Shown: piece by piece, positions 1-5,948 of the stretch | How positions within the stretch are numbered: the first letter of the stretch is position 1 | Layout: each line of letters starts with the position of its first letter | NCBI GenBank assembly: GCA_000383735.1 | Contig: KB912123.1 | Span: 17,222 to 29,910, forward strand | Reading direction: 5' to 3' | Origin: Verrucomicrobia bacterium SCGC AAA164-M04 | GTDB taxonomy: Bacteria; Verrucomicrobiota; Verrucomicrobiae; Verrucomicrobiales; Akkermansiaceae | Length of the DNA: 12,689 nucleotides | Translations under genes and position numbers: made by a program | The notes under the pieces: generated by a model | Told to the model about the DNA's origin: nothing | The model's database searches: none | What the model saw: only the letters and a program-made list of their open reading frames with translations

Positions 1-1114
1 AGTCGTGCTTGTGGAAGGTGTAACCACCACGAGTGAATGACTTAAAGCCGAGCTTCACAGCCATGTCAGCATCGTTGTTGAATGCACCGAACTGTCCAGG
101 CAAGCCAGCAGTCACCTGCGTAGCGATACCTTGTGCCAGCATGTCGTCGATGTCCAAAGATGCAGCTCTGTTCAAGTACATAGCGTACTCTGCAGGAGCG
201 CCTTCCTTGTCCAATTCGAGGATGATACCGTCGATGTCAGACATATCAGCAAACGTGCCTTGAGCACCACCAGAAACGTCAGCAACCAAGCCTCTGTCTT
301 CGACAGCTGCGAAGTAACCTTCAGATCCAGCGACCTTACCCAAGGTAGCAGAATCATCGATAGGCACCTGCAACTCAGTTCCATCAGAAGCTGCAAGCTG
401 ACCGTAGAGCAACATCATCTCACGCTGGTTCATAAAGCGCTTGCGAGTATCCTGCTCGCCCTTCACGTACCATCTGTAGTCACCTCCGATATTCACCCAG
501 CCGATGTTGGTTGCTTGAGAACCGTTGACTGCGTAAGTCTCCTTAGTGATGATGAATGGGTTGGTGCGCTTCTTGATTCCAGGCTCGCGGAAACGACCAG
601 GCTGGTCACTACCTTGAGAAAAGATGTTGCCGATAACAGCAAAGTCTGCTCCAGAGTAGGTACCAGTTGCGTTGCCAGCACCATCCAAACGCTTCACTGT
701 GTAAGTGTCTTCGGCTCCGCTGCTGTCAGCGTCAGCACCGAGAGCAGTTACAACGAGTCTTTCGTTTGTGTTGCTCAAGAGCACATCATTGAGTCTCAAC
801 CCAAACTCTGCAGTAGGGTCAGGGCTGGTAAGAGTAAGTGTTGCATCAGAGATTCCTCCAGTAACCTTTCTGTGCAAGCGACCTTCTTCCCAGTATTGGA
901 CTTCGTCCTGAGTACCAGCGTTAGTCACAGCACCAGTCAACTGCAAGAATCCAGTGATGCCTTGATCACCGTAAGTTTGAATCAACAAGTCTCTGTTGTC
1001 CTCCTTGGCGTAGTCGCCAATTAGGTCTCCAAGAGAGACATATTTTTCTGGTGTTGCCAGAAGTTTTGACGGCCCCTCATTGGAGGCACCGTTGTTTGTA
1101 AAAGTAGTAGCCAT
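1..1114 (-). CDS. Major capsid protein, N-terminal 371 codons (runs off left edge)
   Basis: The frame is open from the ATG at 1114 to the window edge with no stop, giving 371 residues that begin MATTFTNNGASNEGP. I infer the major capsid protein from its place directly after an acidic scaffold-like gene in a terminase-portal-scaffold-capsid order, from its size, and from its composition (Gly/Ala/Thr/Asp-rich, few Cys). Notable segments are VQYWEEGRLHRK (about 72-83), a small glycine-rich region (about 124-170) that could be a surface insertion, and NIGGDYRWYVKGEQDTRKRF (208-227). Codon use is strongly biased compared with the neighbours (Tyr 13 TAC to 1 TAT; Lys 13 AAG to 2 AAA by hand count), as expected of the most abundant virion protein. 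The start lies 12 bases after the scaffold stop and follows an A-rich leader (GACAAAA). An HK97-type fold is expected from the phage type but is not shown by any motif I can name. Confidence 0.85.
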   Translation of the reverse strand, partial: MATTFTNNGASNEGPSKLLATPEKYVSLGDLIGDYAKEDNRDLLIQTYGDQGITGFLQLTGAVTNAGTQDEVQYWEEGRLHRKVTGGISDATLTLTSPDPTAEFGLRLNDVLLSNTNERLVVTALGADADSSGAEDTYTVKRLDGAGNATGTYSGADFAVIGNIFSQGSDQPGRFREPGIKKRTNPFIITKETYAVNGSQATNIGWVNIGGDYRWYVKGEQDTRKRFMNQREMMLLYGQLAASDGTELQVPIDDSATLGKVAGSEGYFAAVEDRGLVADVSGGAQGTFADMSDIDGIILELDKEGAPAEYAMYLNRAASLDIDDMLAQGIATQVTAGLPGQFGAFNNDADMAVKLGFKSFTRGGYTFHKHD

Positions 1115-1126
1115 TTTTGTCTAATG

Positions 1127-2200
1127 TTAGATTTTGAAGGTCATAGTAGAGTTGCCCATCATAGCTTCCTTCAACTGCTGACTGATGGGGTTTTGAGTTT
1201 GATCTACGCCCTGTTGTGTTGGCTGTGCCGAACCTACATTAGCCGCTCTTGTCACCAAGTTTCTTTGACCGTCACCCAACCCCTTCTTGTAAATTTCTTT
1301 TGCGATGGTGTCGATGTTGTCGATCAAAGCCCTGTGTGAACTAAGCGTCTCGTAGTCCCAGCTGCCATTTTCATCAACGTATGGATCGAAAAATTCATCG
1401 AGACGGGCGTTTTTCTCGATAAGGGAATCTCTGTAGTTCTCTTGAAATCCGAACTTAAAGTCATTGCCATCGCCCAAATCGAACTGTAGTCCTTCGAGCT
1501 GGCTGACTGTGCTCTTCATGTTAGAGATCCACTCCTCGTTGATTAGCGGGTCTTCTCCAGTTGATTCAGATACTGGGGCTTTGTATCCATCTCGCATTTC
1601 GCTTATGGATTCTCTGGCCGTTTTAGCATCTAGCTTCATCTGGATTTTACCCATTTGAACCTCAGACTCGTCATGGAGATCAGAGTCAACTGTATACTTG
1701 TTCTTCATAAGAACATTGACTTCGTCGTTGCTAAGATCTGGGTGTTGAGTCCTAAGATGGGTAGCAATAGCAGTCATGTCGTCCATTTCGGACGGATCTA
1801 CTGACTGATACTTAAACCAATCCATCGGATCTCTGCCAGTATTCTTGACAAAGTCAGCGATAACAGCAACCCTTTCATCAAGGTCTGCCTGAGGTTCCTG
1901 AGAGAGGTCTTCCAAAGACGAAATGTTTCTATTTAGCCTTTCGCTAAGAAAAGAAAACACCGCTTCTTCTACCTGACTATCAGATATTTCTTCTTCAGCA
2001 GCCTGTGGGGGCTGCTGTTCTGTTTGTTGTTCACCTTGTACTTCCGTCTCTGTAGGCTGAACTTCAACCTGAGGCTCTTCTGCTACTTCAACTTGAGGCT
2101 GATTGTCGCTAGACATAGCTTGAGACACCTCCTCTTCAGAGACAAAAGTGAAACCGCCTTCTTGAGCGGTTTCTTGTTGCTGGATATTTTCGTTTTCCAT
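1127..2200 (-). CDS. Putative capsid scaffolding protein
   Basis: This 357-residue protein is acidic and looks largely helical. Residues 1-80 are rich in Glu, Gln and Pro and nearly free of Lys and Arg, with a short repeat PQVEV (35-39 and 43-47). The middle (80-310) is charged and helix-prone, and the C-terminal tail (325-357) is Gln/Ser/Thr-rich, ending STMTFKI. Acidic, low-complexity, helical proteins encoded just before the major capsid gene are typical of internal scaffolds, which guide procapsid assembly and then leave or are degraded. The acidic N-terminus with a short polar C-terminal tail fits a scaffold that touches the capsid through one end. It sits 24 bases after the small beta-rich gene and 12 bases before the capsid gene. 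The leader is A/T-rich with no Shine-Dalgarno sequence. No catalytic motif of a maturation protease is visible. The role is inferred from position and composition, not from a recognised family. Confidence 0.65.
   Translation of the reverse strand: MENENIQQQETAQEGGFTFVSEEEVSQAMSSDNQPQVEVAEEPQVEVQPTETEVQGEQQTEQQPPQAAEEEISDSQVEEAVFSFLSERLNRNISSLEDLSQEPQADLDERVAVIADFVKNTGRDPMDWFKYQSVDPSEMDDMTAIATHLRTQHPDLSNDEVNVLMKNKYTVDSDLHDESEVQMGKIQMKLDAKTARESISEMRDGYKAPVSESTGEDPLINEEWISNMKSTVSQLEGLQFDLGDGNDFKFGFQENYRDSLIEKNARLDEFFDPYVDENGSWDYETLSSHRALIDNIDTIAKEIYKKGLGDGQRNLVTRAANVGSAQPTQQGVDQTQNPISQQLKEAMMGNSTMTFKI
2061..2100 (-). repeat. Short direct repeat inside the scaffold gene
   Basis: Two 16-base copies at 2061-2076 and 2085-2100 differ at one base and lie 24 bases apart. 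They encode the doubled PQVEV in the acidic N-terminal region of the putative scaffold. This is most likely a small tandem duplication in a low-complexity linker. Confidence 0.7.
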
Positions 2201-2224
2201 GAATTAAATTATTGATTTTTAATA

Positions 2225-2518
2225 TTATCCTACGTATGCGACACCCTTGGCAGTAGAATCCGCCGTAATAGACGAAAACGTCCCATAGATAGTCATGCCA
2301 GCCTCCAGTGGGATACCCACACCGTCAGCTCCAGCAGCAACATACGAGCCGCCGCTGACTTCAAAAAGACTAGCCCCGCTGTCAGACGCCTTAAAAGTAA
2401 CAGTACCCGCTTCTGTGCAGGTAAAGGCTGTAAACTTCTTGCTTGTAGGCGCTGTCGCCTCAGTAGCGTCACTGATATAAAAAAATGTAGACGGTAGTGT
2501 CCCTCCTGGATATGCCAT
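2225..2518 (-). CDS. Small beta-rich virion protein, possible head decoration
   Basis: This is a 97-residue protein of Gly, Ala, Ser and Thr with alternating hydrophobic residues, beginning MAYPGGTLPSTFFYISDAT. There is no signal peptide or membrane segment. The pattern (VTFKASDSGASLFEV, a turn, then IPLEAGMTIYGTFSSI at about 69-84) suggests a compact beta-barrel or sandwich. Small beta proteins of this size beside the scaffold and capsid genes are often decoration or cement proteins that sit on the outside of the shell, and I infer that role here from size and place only. A TATATTTG box lies 14 bases upstream of the ATG, so it may start a transcript covering scaffold and capsid, which would suit genes needed in large amounts. 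An alternative is a minor head-completion protein. Confidence 0.55.
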   Translation of the reverse strand: MAYPGGTLPSTFFYISDATEATAPTSKKFTAFTCTEAGTVTFKASDSGASLFEVSGGSYVAAGADGVGIPLEAGMTIYGTFSSITADSTAKGVAYVG

Positions 2519-2532
2519 TGTTATTGTTTTTG

Positions 2533-2540
2533 CAAATATA
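2533..2540 (-). promoter_or_regulatory. TATATTTG box, possible Bacteroidota-type -7 element
   Basis: TATATTTG on the minus strand matches the TAnnTTTG -7 consensus of Bacteroidota promoters. It lies 14 bases before the ATG of the 97-residue decoration candidate and at the head of the scaffold-capsid run. I see no clear TTTG -33 element at the usual 19-23 base spacing, so this is a half-match only. Confidence 0.35.
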
Positions 2541-2548
2541 TAACTTAT

Positions 2549-2941
2549 TTACTTCCTGTACTTTGCGGTCTTCTTGGCGATCTTCTTAGGCTGACGCACG
2601 AACTGCTTGCCCTTCTTGTTGCCTTCTGCTTTCGCTCTGTTGGTAGCACGCTTCTCACTGGCACTCAGAGACTTCCATGCCTTGGCTGGCAAGTAACGCT
2701 TCTTGCCCTTTGACGGCTTACCGTCTGAAGTGCGCCACTTCTGCTTCGTCCATTTAGACAAAGCGTTCTTGCTAGACTTCTTTCCTGAGTATCCTCCCCC
2801 AGCTTTCTTGTACTTAGCTGTGGCGAGTTGAGCCTTGCGAGCAGACCACTGACCAGCCTTCCCTCCCTTGCTGCCAGCCTTGACTCTAGCGACGATTCGC
2901 TTCCAGAGTCCTGGATTCTTTTTTTTTGCTGACTTAGCCAT
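2549..2941 (-). CDS. Extremely lysine-rich protein with WTKQKWRTSDGKPS motif (DUF5872-like)
   Basis: This 130-residue protein carries 35 Lys and 9 Arg against 3 acidic residues, a net charge near +41. An N-terminal part (9-49: NPGLWKRIVARVKAGSKGGK, then WSARKAQLATAKYKKAGGG) is followed by a conserved-looking core, WTKQKWRTSDGKPS (64-77), RYLPAKAW (82-89) and TNRAK (100-104), and a basic tail. I recall this core from a widespread small protein family of unknown function (DUF5872, by memory) found in phages, giant viruses and some cellular genomes. No enzyme motif is known to me. Its place between fibre and capsid genes and its charge suggest a virion protein that binds DNA, which is inference. 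Its ATG overlaps the end of the upstream gene by 8 bases (CATGGCTAA). Nine T at 2919-2927 encode the KKK at residues 6-8. Confidence 0.8.
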   Translation of the reverse strand: MAKSAKKKNPGLWKRIVARVKAGSKGGKAGQWSARKAQLATAKYKKAGGGYSGKKSSKNALSKWTKQKWRTSDGKPSKGKKRYLPAKAWKSLSASEKRATNRAKAEGNKKGKQFVRQPKKIAKKTAKYRK

Positions 2942-3110
2942 GGGTTGCTGTTTTGAAATCCGCTTTCTCTACAGCCCCAGGATGCGGTTTGTAGCCCCCT
3001 TCCATGAGATAGTACCTGCCGCCCTCAAGCATCCAGTGGTATCCCTTAGGAGGATCCACTGCGATCTTCTTCTTGCCAACCTTAAGGGATGTTTTTTTAT
3101 ATGACTTCAT
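2934..3110 (-). CDS. Small basic protein, unknown function
   Basis: This is a 58-residue protein starting MKSYKKTSLKVGKKK, followed by a hydrophobic/aromatic and glycine-rich half (VDPPKGYHWMLEGGRYYLME at about 19-38, then HPGAVEKADFKTATHG to the end). It has 11 Lys and 1 Arg against 5 acidic residues. I chose the ATG at 3110 over a GTG two codons upstream because it makes a TAATG junction with the stop of the preceding gene, which suggests translational coupling. The stop lies inside the start of the next gene (8-base overlap). I do not recognise a family for certain. It travels with two much more basic proteins, so it is probably made with them as part of the virion set. Confidence 0.7.
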   Translation of the reverse strand: MKSYKKTSLKVGKKKIAVDPPKGYHWMLEGGRYYLMEGGYKPHPGAVEKADFKTATHG

Positions 3111-3403
3111 TACCACTTCACCTTATTGGCCCAGTACGCAGCACTAGACTTGCCCTTGGCAATATTCTTTCTATGCCTCGCCTTAAAGGATTTTCTCTTG
3201 GCCTTCATCTTAGCTGACTCACCAGCCTTAGGCTTACCAGCAGTGCTGGCCCCCTTTTCCCCAAACCTGATAATCTTAATTTTCCCCCCAACTCTAACAG
3301 CCACAACATGAGACTTCTTTCCAGAAGAAGACCTCTTTGGCTTGTTTAGCCCAGAGAGACCATACCTTTTCAGTTTTGCTTTTTCACTTGCAGATAGCGC
3401 CAT
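3110..3403 (-). CDS. Lysine-rich conserved viral protein with RHRKNIAKGKSSAAYWANK motif
   Basis: This 97-residue protein carries 22 Lys and 7 Arg against 3 acidic residues (net about +26). A short beta stretch, HVVAVRVGGKIKIIRFGEKG (32-51), is followed by a Lys-rich linker and a C-terminal motif: FKARHRKNIAKGKSSAAYWA (73-92) then NKVKW at the terminus. I recall the pairing of an RFG-type strand with a RHxxNIxKG...YWAxKxKW tail as common in small proteins of marine phages and some giant viruses, with unknown function. The conserved Arg/His/Lys cluster suits nucleic-acid binding, which is inference. It is the first of three small basic genes after the fibre gene, joined to the next by TAATG. 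A near-match TATATTTA box lies 4 bases before its ATG. Confidence 0.8.
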   Translation of the reverse strand: MALSASEKAKLKRYGLSGLNKPKRSSSGKKSHVVAVRVGGKIKIIRFGEKGASTAGKPKAGESAKMKAKRKSFKARHRKNIAKGKSSAAYWANKVKW

Positions 3404-3407
3404 ATCG

Positions 3408-3415
3408 TAAATATA
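3408..3415 (-). promoter_or_regulatory. TATATTTA, weak variant of the -7 box
   Basis: TATATTTA lies 4 bases before the ATG of the first lysine-rich gene, one base off the TATATTTG boxes elsewhere in the window. A short inverted repeat (AATCA-5 nt-TGATT) precedes it in the 24-base gap after the fibre gene stop. The match is weak and the spacing to the start codon is short for a leadered transcript. Confidence 0.2.
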
Positions 3416-3427
3416 ATCAGACTTTGA

Positions 3428-5590
3428 TTAAGGGTTTGTTTCATGCTCTACACTAGAAGCTCCTAGGTCGGAGGAGGTATTAAACTCCACGACAGTAGTT
3501 ACATGCCAGTAAGCATTACCACCTCCTGGGGTGCTGTTTGCTTGTAGGCTTATTGAAATAGAATCACCAGGCTCAAAGTGTTGAGCATTGTCAAAGACAA
3601 AGTGAAATGTGTGATTAGAATCACCAAACGCGAAAGGTAGAACTTCCGACTCTTCTTCTGTCCAATTGCTTCCAGAAAAAATACTGCTTCCTGTCGGTAA
3701 CGAATGAACCCTTACCGTAAAATTACCTGGAGCTGTAATAGCGCTGCATTTTAGGGACACAGATTTTATTCTCCCATTAAAAGGCATAAGCATAGCAGCT
3801 TCTTCTTGATACAGCTGACCTTGCTCGTTGATGTCTTTAAAAGGGAGGAAGTGCTGTGCTATCCCTATGTCATCAAAAAAACTTTGACTGTAAACCTGAT
3901 CAAAAACAGTGGGCTTTGCTGTAGTTGCGAACGAAAGATTTCCCGCTCCGTCAGTTTTAAGAACATTACCGTTTTGACCGTCAGAACCTGGAAGTGTAAA
4001 AGTTACATTATCAGACATAGATGCTGGAGCGGTAAGGCTAAGTATGTGGCTGTTGTCGGCATCTTTCATGCGCAGCTGACCAGAAGTAGTCGTGCCATTA
4101 CCATTAACAGTAAACCTACTTGTTCCGAATGCTGTTCCCATAGAGAAAATCTTAAACTTAGACTCGCCGCCACTTTGGAAGTCGACGCTTTTCCCGTTAC
4201 CCATCTCAACAACTCTCGCCGCCTCAAGAGTAAGGTTTGTATTGCCGAGATTCGTATCAGCCGCTTGATCCGTAAAAGAAAGAGCTCCGCTTCCATCAGT
4301 CTTTATGACTTGGTTGGCACTCCCATCAGCCGAAGGAAGTGTATACGGATTAACTCCATCATCTATCTTAATCGTCCCGTTTGTAATGTGAAGTGACTGA
4401 TCTGCAGGAGACGTAGATCCAATATGGATTGATGAAGTAGGGACAAAGACATCGTTTAGCAAATCAATACCCGTCGAGTCCTGAATACCTTGGCCACCAA
4501 GCTCAAGGGTACCGCCAAGGCGGGGGCCTGAATCATCAGCAAGGTTAGACATAAGCGTAGATACATCTTTACCGTCCACAGTGCCAGACACAATTATGTC
4601 ACCATCGACCTTAGTGTTTCCACTTACGTGCAAGGCTTCATCAGTAGCCGCCGTGTTTACACCGACCCTTTTGGTAGATTCGTTAATAGCAAGAATTGTA
4701 TCTGTTTGGGCATCAGTGAATGAAAGCCTACCGTCTTCTCTAACTTGAAAGGTTCTTGATGCCGACGCTACAAGGTTAGCGTTGCTTAGGTTTTGCCCGA
4801 GGGTAGCAGAGTCCTCAAAAGTAAGCTGATTACTTGCAGTAACCTTGAGTATATCTCCAACATTAGGTGTCGCAACAGGAAACGTGTATGGGCTTCTTTG
4901 ATTTGTTCCTCCCCCTAAAAATATAGTGCCGTTGGCAAGATTAGGTATATCATTGGTTCTGTCTATAGCAGAAACCTTAAACTTTTGTACAATATTATTA
5001 TTATTGGCCTTCAGAACAATACCTACATTCTGAACCAGATTTGCCGAGCCAGAAGGTTTAGTCACCGTGACCTCTCCTGCAGTTGTACTAACATACAAAA
5101 CCTTCCCTTCGTCTGCTCCAGAAACATTATGGATGTTTTGATTCAAGACCCCAGCACTGATGACATCACCATTGCTGTTATGGGAAATCTCCTCATAAGT
5201 AAACCCAATAGCTGGCATCTTGCTAGAGTCACTAGCGTCAGCTAAATCAATAAGAACATTATTTCCCTGAAGTCCAGCTGCATACACGACACTTCCAGCT
5301 GGAATAGAGTTGCCAGTAGTGTTTCTTACGTTTATATGTAGCTTATCTATGTAAGCCCATTCCGTGTCGTTTGCAGCATCCGTGCTCTTAACAAGAGCCT
5401 GTCCAGTAGATCCCGCAGGATTAGTTGGCACACCAGCTCCGTCGGCCCCCTGAAGCCCATCTGTAGCAATAGCCGCCTGCACTTGCACTACGTTTTGAGT
5501 CGCAGACTGCACAGTGACGTTAGTCGCCCCTTCAGCTGGGGCGACCTTTACTTCGATTGGATCCCCTAGTGTAAGGTTGACTTCTGACAT
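3428..5590 (-). CDS. Repetitive fibre-like structural protein (head or tail fibre)
   Basis: This is a 720-residue protein with the Gly/Asn/Ser/Thr-rich beta character of phage fibres. Residues 1-55 form a short N-terminal attachment region ending DGLQGADGAG. Residues 56-80 hold a first GSTGQALVKS...TEW unit. Residues 84-215 look like a separate beta domain. Repeats of the form (F/L)PxxxxxxxxxLKxxxxGxLxF occur at about 236-260, 416-440 and 531-555, the first two followed by a similar LGxxNLxNANL segment (264-273; 448-454). The C-terminal domain (about 562-705) is non-repetitive, with strands such as FTVRVHSLPTGSSIF and HTFHFVFDNAQHFEPGDSIS, and could bind a receptor or glycan. There is no chaperone-peptidase domain or enzyme motif. 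It sits between portal and capsid genes, one base after the 118-residue gene (TAATATG), so a head fibre is as likely as a tail fibre. Trimerisation is assumed from the type. Confidence 0.75.
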   Translation of the reverse strand: MSEVNLTLGDPIEVKVAPAEGATNVTVQSATQNVVQVQAAIATDGLQGADGAGVPTNPAGSTGQALVKSTDAANDTEWAYIDKLHINVRNTTGNSIPAGSVVYAAGLQGNNVLIDLADASDSSKMPAIGFTYEEISHNSNGDVISAGVLNQNIHNVSGADEGKVLYVSTTAGEVTVTKPSGSANLVQNVGIVLKANNNNIVQKFKVSAIDRTNDIPNLANGTIFLGGGTNQRSPYTFPVATPNVGDILKVTASNQLTFEDSATLGQNLSNANLVASASRTFQVREDGRLSFTDAQTDTILAINESTKRVGVNTAATDEALHVSGNTKVDGDIIVSGTVDGKDVSTLMSNLADDSGPRLGGTLELGGQGIQDSTGIDLLNDVFVPTSSIHIGSTSPADQSLHITNGTIKIDDGVNPYTLPSADGSANQVIKTDGSGALSFTDQAADTNLGNTNLTLEAARVVEMGNGKSVDFQSGGESKFKIFSMGTAFGTSRFTVNGNGTTTSGQLRMKDADNSHILSLTAPASMSDNVTFTLPGSDGQNGNVLKTDGAGNLSFATTAKPTVFDQVYSQSFFDDIGIAQHFLPFKDINEQGQLYQEEAAMLMPFNGRIKSVSLKCSAITAPGNFTVRVHSLPTGSSIFSGSNWTEEESEVLPFAFGDSNHTFHFVFDNAQHFEPGDSISISLQANSTPGGGNAYWHVTTVVEFNTSSDLGASSVEHETNP

Positions 5591-5591
5591 A

Positions 5592-5948
5592 TTAGGTGAT
5601 TGTTATATCCTCAACAGCTGTAAAGACACCGTGAAAAAAGGTTTCTGTTTCCGAGTTCGAATGCTGGATGTCATAGACGTACTGCCCAGAAAACGTCATT
5701 GAGGTTGATGCAACCAGTAACGTTAGGGTCTTACCACTGTTGCTATATGTAAAATCATTAGACCCAGATGCCTGAAGAACGCCATTGCCAGTGTTGTCAT
5801 CAGCCGAATCTCTAACCTGCATCTTCCATCCCTCAACAACCCGATCAGTGCTTTGATCTTCATCAAAAGTAAAGATCAATTTAAACGTGTCTCCCTTTCT
5901 ACATGTGATGTCTAGTCTCGACGATCTATCTAGATTGATGCTTGCCAT
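5592..5948 (-). CDS. Beta-rich small structural protein, putative fibre adaptor
   Basis: This 118-residue protein reads CRKGDTFKLIFTFDED (16-31), then a charged turn, then VEGWKMQVRDSADD (38-51), KTLTLLVASTSMTFSGQYVY (73-92), and an end FFHGVFTAVEDITIT. The order of strands, with a GxYVYDIQ step and a final G-x-F-x-x-x-x-D-I-T strand, is the pattern I know from Ig-like or upper-baseplate (BppU N-terminal) domains that fix fibres to virions. Family membership is by eye only. It begins at the TAATG junction with the portal stop and ends one base before the fibre gene. That tight arrangement suggests it is the partner that docks the 720-residue fibre, or that a domain usually fused to the fibre is encoded separately here. 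Other possibilities are a head-tail connector or a decoration protein. Confidence 0.6.
   Translation of the reverse strand: MASINLDRSSRLDITCRKGDTFKLIFTFDEDQSTDRVVEGWKMQVRDSADDNTGNGVLQASGSNDFTYSNSGKTLTLLVASTSMTFSGQYVYDIQHSNSETETFFHGVFTAVEDITIT

Noticed and set aside
131..1024. A 297-codon open frame on the plus strand
   Set aside because: It lies antisense to the capsid gene. The capsid gene's biased codons leave few stops on the other strand. The translation is Ser/Val/Leu-rich without domain character, and every other gene here is on the minus strand.
2919..2927. Run of nine T on the plus strand (nine A on the coding strand) as a terminator or frameshift site
   Set aside because: No stem precedes it. 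It encodes the KKK at residues 6-8 of the lysine-rich protein, and shifting frame there would not join a useful downstream frame that I can see.
3806..4396. A 196-codon plus-strand frame across the fibre gene
   Set aside because: It is antisense to the repetitive fibre frame, has a translation without a plausible fold, and has no upstream signal.
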